Assembly (NCBI GenBank): GCA_002102555.1
Contig: MCFL01000323.1
Location: 1-26,254, forward strand
From: Catenaria anguillulae PL171
Taxonomy: Eukaryota > Blastocladiomycota > Blastocladiomycetes > Blastocladiales > Catenariaceae
DNA length: 26,254 bases
Reading direction: 5' to 3'
In this document: piece after piece, positions 1 to 10,678 of the stretch
How the letters are laid out: each line of letters opens with the position of its first letter
Numbering within the stretch: the first letter of the stretch is position 1
The notes under the pieces: model-generated
Told to the model about the DNA's origin: nothing
What the model saw: the letters and a program-made list of their open reading frames with translations, nothing else
Databases searched by the model: none
Translations under genes and position numbers: made by a program

Positions 1-2072
1 GAACTATGAGCGAGCGATGCAACGCTTGCCGATGGAACAACTGACGCAAGTGCACCTTCAATCGATAACAATAGCCGGGAGATGCTTGGCTCAATCAACG
101 CGATGGAGCTCGAATGTCCTTGATGCCGCTTCTCGTACTGTTGGAAGAGCCTTTGGAGCAAACCATTCATACATACAAAATCAGCCGCAGATCCACCCAA
201 TGAAGAACTAATGTTGGTCACACATAGTCAACGGACTCAAAGAACACAGCGATTACAGCATCAGTGAGCCAGTTGCTTGGGCGCAAGGAGACAATATCCG
301 AGTGGTACGCGCTGGCATTGCCAATTGTGAAAATTAAACGGTCTTGCGAGTCCATTGCGATGGGTTAGCTATTGCCTCGGTGCTGATTCAGAGCGACGGA
401 GTGTCGTCGTAGTTGAGTTGATTAGCAGAAGCAGAGCAGCAGCAGATCGACGGCTCCTTCTAGTTCCGCAAGTACGTGAATGCAGACTAGCGCGACCCGC
501 CGGCGTTGCCCGGCCACATCAGCTTGAAAGATCGGGGTGAAGGTGACTGTTCCAACGTGGCCGTCTCCGACTCGAGTCAGTCAAGGAGCACCCCCAACGG
601 ATTCCCAGACAGATTGATGCTCCATTGCAAGTGAAAGTTGTACATTGACAGACACCCCATTGGGAAGGATGGTAAATTAGTCCCACAGCAAGAAACACAT
701 GAATGGAAGTGGAACAGATATTGGCAGATACATGGACAACGAAACCAACATCAATCTGCATACTTCCACAACCGTCTTGTCATCCATTCATGCCTGCGAC
801 CGATAAACAGGCTCACCACCTGCTCTTGCGTCGACCCTGCAAACTCTCTTGTACCACCAACGTATTTCTCTGAAAACTGGCCAACACTCATCCAGCACGC
901 TCATCACACATTCCAGTTACCGAACAGCAGCGCCTGACCCAACGCATCCCGCGTGTCCTACAGGTCCCAATGATTCCGCGCCCGTGTCACCCACCAACTG
1001 GCGTTGCGTATCCAGTGCATCCCAGTGCGACCCAACCATCCCACGTATCGCGCGGATCGCGCAAGCATTCCCGTATTCAAGCGCGACCCGTGCAGCCCGT
1101 ACAACCCGTGGTCCGTGTATTGACCGCCTCGCAGGCATGAGCAAATCCTTGACCAATCGGAATCGTCCTTGACGGAAGTGAGTAAATGCTTTGCGGCTCA
1201 GGCGCCCTACCAAATCATACCGTCAATGAGTGCCGTCCCACGCATCCATTACATTGCCAACGTATCCTTGCCCGCGTCAATACGCATACCAACATGGCGT
1301 GCATAGACACGCGACCCACACATTTCCCGTCACTTTTCGTCACATCTCAACGAAGATAACCGCATCGTAGACGTGTGAAAGCGTGCCTGCAACTCCCCGG
1401 TCGATCCAACAGTGGCCGACAATAGGAACAGACACGACTGGTCGCTTGTGGACGGTGGGCGAGACAGATAACGCGAGTCCGAGGATCGAATCGAGACTGG
1501 AAGCGCCAACTGAGGCGTTGACTCGGGCTTCAGCGTGGTGGAAAGCAGGGCCGAGAAACCAACCGAGGACGCATGCTGGCCAGCCGTCGAAGCGATACGG
1601 GGCGCCGCCGAATCGGGATCAAAGGGAGGGAGAATAGTTCATAGCAGGTAGGAAAATCGTTGGTGTCGGCCGCTGAAGCGAGTGAGCGGGGGGGGGGGGG
1701 GCGGTGGCGGCGCCCGGCGTTGGGGGCGTCGGCTGGCGGTGATCGATGCGCAGTGCCCGGCCGGTATGGACGCAGAGGTAACCGCAACGTCAACGGATCA
1801 TGATCGAATGGAGTGCGCATCTCGGTTCATTGGCAACATGCGCAAAAGAAGAGCAAGCCAAGAGAAGCAGGTTTGAATGGGATCAGCGTGAGTGAGAAGC
1901 AACAATGAGAAGGCTCGCCGATTTCTTCCAAAGCAAAGAGTGAGTGAAGAGGTGATGCAATCCGTGATGCAAACATCAGCTGCTTCAGTTGGATGGATCT
2001 GGCGATGATAAATTACTTTAAATCACCAATGTATGCGCAATTAATGAGGTGATTAATCAGCATTGAGGGATA
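1..2072. other. Region without a recognised gene
   Basis: Short open frames occur on both strands, but none has a recognisable domain, a convincing splice-linked continuation or protein-like composition. The first 350 bases could be the end of a transcript from outside the window, but nothing supports this directly. The only notable local feature is the G14 run listed separately. Confidence 0.5.
1688..1701. repeat. G14 homopolymer run
   Basis: Fourteen consecutive G bases are followed by a G-rich stretch (gcggtggcgg). This could form a G-quadruplex on the + strand. It is also a likely place for a length error in sequencing. Confidence 0.9.
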
Positions 2073-2151
2073 GACACGAATCCGCGCTTCTGATTGGTTG
2101 GAAGTCAGGAGATCGACGCGAATCCGCGCCTCTGATTGGCTGGAGGCGATC
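2073..2151. repeat. Two-copy tandem repeat with inverted CCAAT boxes
   Basis: Two imperfect tandem copies (2073-2114 and 2115-2151) share the core gaatccgcgc and ctgattgg. Each carries ATTGG, an inverted CCAAT box, about 41 bases apart. Paired CCAAT boxes are typical binding sites of the NF-Y/HAP complex, but no gene start is visible close by, so a promoter role is only a possibility. The repeat lies about 45 bases left of the first MITE copy. Confidence 0.6.
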
Positions 2152-2194
2152 GACCCATTTTCGCTTAATGATGAGATGTGAATGGTCAGAGGAA

Positions 2195-2505
2195 TAGAGA
2201 CCACGGGCAGGATTTTTCACACAAATCTTTTGCAAATTGATTGCAACATTAATCGCCGGAGAAACGTCAATCGGTGAGACCAGCTGGCTTTAGCGGCACG
2301 TGGTGACACCCCCAGTGTGGAAGGTGAGACCGCTCAAGAATGTGATAAAGATTTGAGAATCACGGTTTACGAGGTGTGAGTCGGTGTCAAACTTTTGTGA
2401 AAAGGGCCGTCGATGAACAAATCTTTCGCAAATGTTAGCGGTGAGCACTAGGTCTCACTTAGGCGTGATTAAGATTTGTGCGATAAATCTTGCCCGTGGT
2501 CTCTA
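2195..2505. mobile_element. MITE copy 1 (TA-flanked, 35-bp terminal inverted repeats)
   Basis: This 311-base element, counted with its flanking TA dinucleotides, begins tagagaccacgggcaggat and ends with the near-perfect reverse complement. The left and right termini differ at about 3 of 35 positions. It has no coding capacity. A second copy lies at 9034-9341 in the same orientation and differs by roughly a dozen substitutions and small indels. Flanking TA on both sides and unrelated outer flanks fit a non-autonomous Tc1/mariner-like (Stowaway-type) element. The superfamily call rests only on the TA and the inverted termini. Confidence 0.85.
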
Positions 2506-4084
2506 ATATAAAAATGCGAGAGTGAAATCCCTTTTTTTTCATCTTGCGAACCTGCCGCTTGCAGCTACTTTTTGCGCATTTCCTGGCGAGAGCCCATGCC
2601 TTGAATATCGGGGAACCAGTGTCATCCATTCGAAAAGCGCTCCAATTGATCGCAATGACAAATGTCCGACTCTGTTGGTTCTCTGATTCCTTCCGAAAAG
2701 CCGACCCTGATCTCATCGACTCGAAGTTCTACGGAGAGTCCTGTGGCGCGATACCCCTGAAGGTGAAAGCAAAGCAGCAGACTCGGTAACCGATCACCGA
2801 TTTTGAAGAATTGCAAGTCCCGAAACAGCCAGCAATCCCTTGCCGTCGCCAGCATCGGACACAACTTTCGTTGATGTTCTCCCAGCTTGGTTTGGTATGT
2901 CACCGAGCACCCAACCCCGCCCACTTTGCCGCAATCATGTTGCCCTTTTATCGCCTACCATCCCTCACTTTCACTACTCTTTGAACTGCTGGCTGTTCCT
3001 CATTTTCTTGTGATGTCCATGCAATCTGTCCCCACGATTCGGCGACCGTTACACCCCATTGTTGACAACGAAAAACCAGAAGAGCCGAGATCTAGCTCGC
3101 TAGCTCGCTGGTCGGTCCTGCGACCTATTCGCTTCATTGCAATTCCCAGATCCTGGCGCCCCGCTGGCCGGCCTCTGTATTCATTCATACTCCCGCTATT
3201 TACTGGTCGTTGAGGTGAGATTCAATAAGTAATCACCACGGTCTCGTTGGCACCATACGTATACCCGCTCGCTGATCGTTGAGCAGGCTCTGGCGCCTGC
3301 TATGGACCTTCAGACATGAAATTCTAGACCCCGGCGTCCTTTTTGACACCTCTTCGCCTCGCAACGACATGATACCCTTGGCCGCCTTCTTTCTCACCTG
3401 CACAACTTATTTCCACGCCGATGCACATGTCCCGCATGACCGCCATTTGCAATGCCTATCCACTTCTCCCTTTTTTGCCTGTTCCCCCCCCCCCCCTCCC
3501 TCTGCCTCTCAAGTCTGCAACATTCCTCCTCCTCACTGCCCACCCTCTCTTGGCGTCATTTGTGCCCTAAGAGTGAACGATCGGCCAAGCCCGCCAATTG
3601 AGGACGTTTGTTCGAACGTTGACAGCACGGTATGTTGCAGTGTGTGTGGAGACCCAAAGCGTGTGTCGAAGCGATTCCGAGATGCATCATCCTTCAAGCA
3701 CGACGCTTCTGTCAGTGTTGTGGTGGCCCTTGACGCGTCGTGTCAGTGAGCTGAGTGACTGTGATCGGACATGGTTTCCATGAGGTATATCGCTGAATGT
3801 CTAACACCGGGGCCTTACTTGGCAGATATCAACCCTGGCACGAGCGCCGCCACCGTAGTCCTCCGGCAATTCAAGGGCCGGCGCGCTTGATTACCATTGT
3901 GTTCGTGTTTGCACCTTCGGCAGTTGCACGCTGCAACTGCTGCAACTGACAGCCGTATCGATCTATCGCGAATGGGTGCGAACTTACCCGTGGCCGTGGT
4001 GACTCAGATTTTGTTCAATTTTCATCTCCGAATTCGAAACGCAGCCATTCCGAGCAACAATCTCGTTGCCAGCGACCCGACACC
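2506..4084. other. Region without a recognised gene; probable 5' flank of the GATA gene
   Basis: No open frame here has a recognisable domain. An open frame over 3279-3749 has low-complexity Pro/Ser/Cys content and is probably chance. A C13 run lies at 3484-3496. The bases just before 4085 are a plausible leader, ending in gacacc before the ATG, so this stretch probably includes the promoter of the GATA factor. No clear TATA box was identified. Confidence 0.5.
3484..3496. repeat. C13 homopolymer run
   Basis: Thirteen consecutive C bases lie inside a C/T-rich stretch. This is a possible length-variable tract and a possible sequencing weak point. Confidence 0.9.
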
Positions 4085-7077
4085 ATGGATCTCTGGCTCA
4101 TCGCAAACACCAATACCGGCCATGTCTTGGCCTCTTCGCACAAGCTGCGACCTGCCGCCGTTCCCACCTTCGCCACGCCAGACCCACCGGCAGCTGATCC
4201 AGCATCGTTGACCCAGCATATCACCACCGAGCTGGATGTCTCCGCTCAGGGGCAACATACACCCCGCTCGGCCGCCGATCCGTCTCCCTCCGTCACGTCC
4301 ACTTCGTCCTCATCGCTTTCCATTGCGAGAACGACAGCGACAGCTCCGCCTCCAAGCTTAAAACCGACCCTGTCCAGCTCCGGTAAGGCACCTCAGCTTT
4401 GGTTGCCCGACCTTGCTCCTGACAGCAAGACCCGCGAGCAACTTGCAAAGATGCTCTTCAATGTCCCGCGCCGACCAGTGCCAGGACCCGTTCCCGAGTG
4501 CACGTACGTGCCGTGATTGATTTCTTTCTTTCGCCAACGGTCGAGAGCATGGCAATTCACCTGCTTCCCTTCCCTGTTTCACTTTCCACAGGCTGACACT
4601 TTCGACCGTCATATTCCGCCATTTACCGCAATCTCACATCCAGGACGAGTGTCATTGGATTTCATTCAACGCTTGGGCTACATTTATTTCGAGCTCGTTG
4701 AGCTTGGTTGTTTTTCATTCACTTTCTGGTGCGCCAAAGTCAACCAACCGAAACATGTTCAGAGCGGCCAATCTGATATGTCTCACTCAAATCACGCATT
4801 CGCAGACGTTCCGCGGGCAATTCGGTACGCCGAAATATCGCCGTACGAGTTAGCGGCTGCATTGGATGAGGTTGTTGGGAGCGAGGTGGGACAGGGCGAC
4901 GGCTGCGGTTTGGATCCATCGTTTCAGTTAGTACGGGCCTTGACAAATGCGGTTGTCTACTTATGGCAGCCAGCCTTGCCTCAGCTGACAACCGCTCATT
5001 GCATTGGAATAGTACACCCGAGACTTGCATTTGCTTCATGCCGTCCCTCGTTTATCGCTCGCACGGTTGACTGGGTTGCAATGGCCTCCTCCAAACGACA
5101 ATGCGCAGTCGCTCTTATTTGCACACTTGTTTTTACCCGGTACGTACGCGCCCCAGCGACACCCTGGGTTAATTGATTGTTCGGGGACACGGGTGATCTC
5201 AATCACATCTGACCCTTACCGATCCTGCAGATTGCGCGCCCGACTATGAGCAACTGTGCCATGACATGCATTCGCTTTCCATTGGCCGCTCGCACAACCG
5301 CCACGCACAGTGCTTGCACCAAATCATGTCGGCTGGATACTCGCTGGCTCAGGTCCACACTCGACTTCTTGTCATGCAGTCACATCTACTGGTTGTCATG
5401 CATCCATCTAACCATCGGGGTGTGTACACGTTCAATCCCGGTAATCAACAGCAGTCGGCCCACTTGATGATGTCCGACACCCACTTCCAGTCGCTCTTGA
5501 TGGCCCATCAGTTACCGCAGTCACAGTATCAACCCGTGTTTCCTCAGCATCCGAACGATTTACCGAGTGCTTTCTCGGAGCACTTGTACCACTTTCCTCC
5601 GACCAGTCAATTACCGCTGGCTGTCGCATTGCCCACGAGGCCAAATCACGAGCACGATCCACAGCAATCACTTCCCCCGCCGCCCCAGCATTCCTCTCCT
5701 CCTGCGGCTGACCAAACCCAGGACCAACGGCGTGATCCGACGCCTGCCTCGACTCGTGTGCCAGCTGAAAGCACCGCCTCGCGCTTGACCACGTCGCCCG
5801 CATCGTCGGAATCGGTTGTGACGTCGAAAGCGAAACGCTCGCAGGCGCGACGCAACTCGCCGCCGCCGGAGCAATGCTTGCATTGTGGCAAGACGGAGAG
5901 CAGGGAATGGAGGCGTGGGCCCGATGGAAGTAAATGCTTGTGGTACGTGTCGCAATAGGCGTGTCGCTATTGGTCTGCGTGGTTGACACGGACCTTGGCT
6001 TCGTTTTACAGCAACGCATGTGGATTGCGGCATTACCGCGCTCAACGCAAACTTGCGGATCGCAATTCCGCTGCTGTTGGTAACACTGGTTCTGTTGATG
6101 AATCAGTCCGGTCACAGCGCACAGCAAAACGTGATACCCCTTCTTCGTCGGCACCCGAGCTCCATTTGCATTCACATGCTTCTGACGCGGTCGCGACCGC
6201 CGGAACGACATACCCACCATCTGCTCTGGTCAAGACGGAACACTGGTCGCCTCCCTCATCCCAACCCGATGAATCTGCTGCGCGGCATGAATCGACTGAT
6301 CTGACACCGCAGAGCCAGATAACCCAGCTGACGCAGATGCACAGTTTTTCGCACTTGTTTGCAAGCCCTCCCCTTTCCATGTCGCAGAGCTTGCTTGCCT
6401 CTCCGAGCTCGATTATTGCCGGATACCTTGGGCTCGACGTGACTCGGCTGCTGTCATCAACTCATCCGGACCGCCCATCGCAAGAGCCTGGACAACGCGA
6501 GCCAAACATGGATGGAACGGATCACACAGCGCACCGTGCCGCCGATGCTTTCCACAATGCGCTCGTGCGACAGGTGCCTCGGTCACCCTCACAAATCGAG
6601 TTTCACGGACGTACTGAGCGCCGCGTTGACTCGAGCGCCGACGAAATGGGCCTGGTGGCGCCTCCGGACTCAATCGACGATCATGACTCGCATTACCTTG
6701 AGACGTCCATGCAGTTGAGCACGATGCCAACGTCCACGTTTGCATCTCCGCTACGCCCTCAACGCTTCCATCCGTACCGTTTTTCGCCTCCCATAACCCG
6801 CCCAAGTCCTGCTTTGCGCGGTCCCATTTCGCCACAGCAATCTCAGCAATTATTCCCGCCGCCGCAGGATCCTGTCTTGGTGGATCCGTTTGCCAGTATG
6901 ATTGGATACGCACTTCCGTCACTGGCACCAATCACCAGAGCAGTCTCTGGTTCCAGTGTATTCCTCCCTGAAGGGCATGTGACGCCGTCTCCAGCAGCTT
7001 GGCATGGCGAACGCGAAGGTGAGACAGTGCCAAGGCACCATCAACGACTTTTTCTTGGTGGACAATCGCCCGAGTGA
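4085..7077 (+). CDS. GATA-type zinc finger transcription factor (multi-exon)
   Basis: This is a probable nuclear sequence-specific transcription factor binding GATA sites. The clear part is two exons: 5231-5942 and 6012-7077, joined over a 69-base intron (5943-6011, GTACGT...ACAG) that cuts the finger itself. Splicing restores Cys-x2-Cys-x18-Cys-x2-Cys, reading CLHCGKTESREWRRGPDG then CLCNACGLRHYRAQRKL. The 18-residue loop resembles the fungal NsdD/WC-2 group rather than the AreA type (17). Flanking regions are rich in Pro, Gln and Ser, as usual for activators. A helical-looking stretch is encoded at 5242-5400. Upstream, exon 5 starts with two bases of a codon, matching an exon that ends at 5139 (donor GTACGT). 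The proposed start is ATG 4085, with exon 1 to 4503, an 88-base intron (4504-4591), then an open exon from 4592 to about 4824 or 4842. The link from there to about 5023 is unresolved. Stop is at 7077. The 5' exons could belong to a separate short gene. Confidence 0.8.
5943..6011 (+). other. Intron inside the GATA zinc finger
   Basis: The intron has a GTACGT donor and TTTTACAG acceptor and is 69 bases long. It interrupts the third Cys codon of the finger (TG/C). Without splicing the frame reads into a stop at 5956-5958. Removing it gives an uninterrupted finger followed by a 355-residue open frame. Confidence 0.93.
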
Positions 7078-7527
7078 TGAAGGAAGGCGCGGCCGGCCGA
7101 GCGGACTGGCCGATCGGCCGAGGTTCATTTACATGTTACTCCAAGGAGCTGGTGTGTGTGTGTTTGCGTTTGATGGACGTGCACTGGTCGCTGTGTTGTT
7201 TTCTATTGTCGATATTACGTTTTTCACGTGTTTACATGCCCACTTCCCACATTCAAGGTGTAGTCATTCTTTCATACCAGGATGTTTCTGTCCATTCAAT
7301 CCTACCATTCATTCAAACCGCGGACGGAAACTCTTCTACTTCATGTTCAAGTGACTTTGAATAGCCCAGCGTTGTCAGCCGCAACCAGAATCGCTGTGGG
7401 AAGTAATCAGAGGAATGGATTTATGTATGCGATATCTTCTTTGGGATCAATGGAACGGAAACAAGGCACAATATGGAACAGTGACGACGAAGAGGAGCCC
7501 AGTCCACGCGAGCGAACGAAGCACAGC
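7078..7527. other. Intergenic region between two convergent genes
   Basis: This stretch holds the 3' flanks of the GATA gene (+) and the secreted-protein gene (-). A short GT run lies near 7151-7162. No canonical AATAAA was found on either strand, and no gene was seen. Confidence 0.5.
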
Positions 7528-8271
7528 TTACTGCTGGGCAGCCTTCTTGCCCGCGCCCTTCTTCTTGCCTTGGCCCCTGGCCTTTTTGCCCTTGCCCTTA
7601 CCCTTCTTCGCCTTCCCCTTCTTACCCTTGGCCGCAACTTGGCGCTTTCCTCCCTTCTTACCCTTCTTGCCCGCCTTCTTGCCCTTCTTTGCACCACCAG
7701 CCGCCTTCTTTCCTGCACCCTTCTTTGCGCCGCCGTCGGCTTGCTTCTTTGCCGCGCCGCCAACCGCCTTCTTGGCACCGCCAGCGGCGCCACCAGCACC
7801 CGTTGTGATGGGTGCACACGATCCGAACCCGGCGGGTTGCGTGACTTGAAGCAGGCAAGTGGGGTTGCACTGAAGCGATGCGGGAATGTCGACCGTGAAT
7901 TGGGCCTCTTGGTTGCGCGCACTGCTCAGAATACCGCGCTGGCCAGGAACTTGCTCCGTGACGGTCAAAGGAACATCGAACGAGTCGCCAGTTCCCGTCG
8001 TGTCAACGCGGGCAGTCACGGGACCAGCACCATCGCCATTGCGGATGCGCCACGTGAAGGTTGCAGCTTGGCCAGGAGTCACTTGTTGCGGGGTGGCATT
8101 GGCAAGTGCGCCGGCCACATCGTCGGTGCCGCAGGGGCGGTTGGCGTTGACGCGCACGTCATTGTCGACGAGGGCAGCGGGTTGGATCAGGCGTCCGTGT
8201 GCGTTGACTGAGGGAGATGCCACCAGGGCAATTGCAAGAGCGGCGATGAGGGAAGGCTTGAAAGAGGACAT
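7528..8271 (-). CDS. Secreted protein with N-terminal His (LPMO/X325-like) and Lys-rich tail
   Basis: This is a single-exon gene of 247 aa. I chose the ATG at 8271 because a textbook signal peptide follows at once (hydrophobic core about residues 8-20, predicted cleavage SVNA/HGRL), although the frame stays open to 8466. The mature protein would start with His25, as in copper-binding lytic polysaccharide monooxygenases and the LPMO-like X325/Bim1 proteins. NRPCG (44-48) and Cys135, Cys139 and Cys152 give four Cys, enough for two disulfides, in a beta-rich domain of about 130 aa. No other His is present in the protein, so a classical two-His brace cannot form. From about residue 157 a tail of some 90 residues is almost only Lys, Gly and Ala (encoded at 7528-7805). 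It probably acts at the cell surface or outside the cell; the positive tail could bind an anionic wall polymer. The exact family is uncertain. Confidence 0.75.
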   Translation of the reverse strand: MSSFKPSLIAALAIALVASPSVNAHGRLIQPAALVDNDVRVNANRPCGTDDVAGALANATPQQVTPGQAATFTWRIRNGDGAGPVTARVDTTGTGDSFDVPLTVTEQVPGQRGILSSARNQEAQFTVDIPASLQCNPTCLLQVTQPAGFGSCAPITTGAGGAAGGAKKAVGGAAKKQADGGAKKGAGKKAAGGAKKGKKAGKKGKKGGKRQVAAKGKKGKAKKGKGKGKKARGQGKKKGAGKKAAQQ

Positions 8272-9033
8272 GGTGTGTGATTGTGGTTGGGAGCAAGTGA
8301 GGGAATTTGAGACCGACCAGCGGATGGGTAGACAGATGAGGGTGGGATTGAGATCATGGGAAGGGACGTTCCAGCGGGGCGGGCATGCGCCTATTTGTAC
8401 GCTTGAATGTTTGCTGGGGCGATTCTCTTTGGTTGCCATTCCAGCAGACATCGCTATAGACACCATGCTTCTGCCGTCATCAACGTCTCGGTTTGTCGGG
8501 ATCTAGCTCCATGCCTTCCGTTTAGAACATGTGGTTCTTTCAACTGTAGGCGCATGGCATGTGGGCTGGGATGCCCACGAGGTTCATGTCATGAATGTGT
8601 GGCTGGGTGTCGCGCTTTCAGTCTTGGTGGGAATCCAACGACGCGTCGATTCCTTCATTTCAGAAGAGCCATTTTCCAACTGCACGGCAGCCCATTTGCA
8701 CTTCATGAATTTTAGGCTCGTGAGGGATTTTCTTCTTTTGACGCAGAAAGAGGGCCTGATCATCGAGTCGATCACGCACAGCGTCCTCGCCGGACATGGG
8801 CGAACTGGCCGCTGACATGTCATGAACACTTGCCATGTCAACAATGAAAGAAGCTCAAAGCAGAGCAATGGTCAGCCGGTTCTGCAAGGAAACGTGACCG
8901 CCCTGTCGGGTGTATCATTGTAAAGAGAGAATTCATGCTGGCAGCTATTTCACCCGTCAAGCGCGAGCGGCAGAAACCCTATTGGTAGCAAGATTATGAA
9001 TGGCGACTCTGCAGAATTCCAAAATACTACCAT
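8272..9033. other. Upstream region of the secreted-protein gene; no gene seen
   Basis: Read on the - strand, the bases just before the 8271 ATG form a pyrimidine/CA-rich leader (ccaaccacaatcacacacc), as expected of a fungal 5' untranslated region. No clear TATA box was found. The rest, up to the MITE at 9034, shows no supported open frame. Confidence 0.5.
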
Positions 9034-9341
9034 TAGAGACCACGGGCAGGATTTTTCGCACAAATCTTTTGCAAATGATTGCAACATTAATCGCCGAAGA
9101 AACGTCAATCGGTGAGACCGGCTGGCTTTAGCGGCACGTGGTGACACCAAGTGTGGAAGGTGAGACCGCTCAAGAATGTGATAAAGATTTGAGAATCACG
9201 GTTTACGAGGTGTGAGTCGGTGTCAAACTTTTGTGAAAAGGGCCGCCGATGAACAAATCTTTCGCAAATGTTAGCGGTGAGTACGAGGTCTCACTTAGGC
9301 GCGATTAAGATTTGTGCGAAAAATCCTGCCCGTGGTCTCTA
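9034..9341. mobile_element. MITE copy 2 (TA-flanked, perfect 35-bp terminal inverted repeats)
   Basis: This 308-base element has the same orientation as the copy at 2195-2505. Its first 35 bases (from tagagaccacgggcaggat) and last 35 bases are perfect reverse complements, counting the flanking TA. The interior repeats short motifs such as gtgagacc and its complement, and an E-box-like cacgtg, and encodes nothing. Perfect termini suggest it moved or was homogenised more recently than copy 1, whose termini differ at about three positions. Confidence 0.9.
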
Positions 9342-10678
9342 TTCAAGCACAAACTGAGCCTTTCGTGCATTCATTGAGCGGAATCAAGCAATCATCATTC
9401 ACTCGTCTCGACAGTTGAGAAGAATTGGATGTCGGCGAAATGTTACCAAGGCCGACGGGCAGGAATTCGGCGCATGCTGGTCCTGCTCGGGAAGCGTAAG
9501 TTCCCTTTTCCATGGACTTGTGTTCCATGCTCAAGCTTTCGCTGCCGCGTCTTTTTTCCCTTTTCATTATCGTCTGTTCACCTTGGCCATTGGGGCCCTC
9601 ACATCCTCCTCTTCCCTTGCGCGCAAAACCATGTCCCCATGCATTGTTTAAACGTATGTGGGCTGTTCGAGTCTCCATTGTGGTGAGTGTGTTTGTCCAT
9701 TTTCTTCCATTTCCCCTCCCATGGCTGTGATGGGCATTGATGATAATGGCGAATATACGGTGTGTAGTACGGAAAAAAAAAGGAAGCGTAAAGACATATT
9801 GCATTATGCATCACTGTGGGGTGGGATGAAAGAATTCATGTGCTGAGGAAGTGGTCTGCATAACAATTTCGCATTGCACTCTCGTGGTCTGTTGGCAACC
9901 GCAGCTAAAGCAGCCGTCGCTTCCGTCTTGTACGCCAGGTACAACAGAGTAAACCGATCCCATCGTCGTTTGGAAGAGATTGCATGCACATGATCGCTGT
10001 AGCGCCAGCGCGGCAGCGGCCCATTGACATGTCGGAAGTATGACTCAGATTGGTCGATCAGCTGCCAACGAACTGGGTAACAAAGAAGCCCGGGTGACAG
10101 CCAAGTACAAAGCGCACTGTTCATGTGTACATTTGAGGCTACCTGTATGTATGTCAGGAAACGTAAGAGGGCTGGCTGGGATATGTGTCGCTGACCCGCG
10201 CCTAAGGCGAAAAGAATCCCAGAGATATGAGGTAATTCGACTTGCAGAATCCGACAGTCAACAGTAGTAGGCGACGAATGGTTGAAAGGTTACTGTGGAT
10301 TGTACTGACTCCACCAAACGGCGCGAACGAATACTACGATACGTCTTCGATCATGAGGTATATTCAAGTAGTGAGGCGAGACAGAAGCAAGAGCTTGAGC
10401 ACCAGTCAGCACGAGCACTGCCGTTCAAGTCGAATGAATTGATGGATCAAGAAAGTTGCGACAAATGATGTTTCGTTCTCATTTTTGACTTTCTCGCGAT
10501 CTGATGTGCTGTCTGTATAACTTAGACAAAGACTATTCGCAATAGACTTGTGGCAGACAGTCCGAAACAGATAGTTCCCAACATTGTGTCGAGAAGCTTT
10601 GCTTCAAAATCGCCGAGGTACGAGCATCCTGTCAATATGGAACAGCGAACGACGGAAAACAAGAAACAACAGACTCGA
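9342..10678. other. Region without a recognised gene
   Basis: Open frames on both strands are short, overlap one another and show no domain. The right end must hold the 3' untranslated region of the channel gene on the - strand. No repeat or RNA gene was recognised. Confidence 0.5.

Noticed and set aside
3279..3749. 156-aa frame on + as a gene
   Set aside because: It crosses the C13 run, has low-complexity Pro/Ser content, no domain and no splice partner.
5432..6220. 262-aa open frame on - across the GATA finger
   Set aside because: It is antisense to the zinc finger exons, has no domain, and crosses the well-supported intron.
7282..8211. 309-aa open frame on + opposite the secreted-protein gene
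   Set aside because: It is Leu/Ala/Arg-rich because it reads antisense to the Lys/Gly/Ala tail. The - strand frame has a signal peptide and ordered Cys residues.
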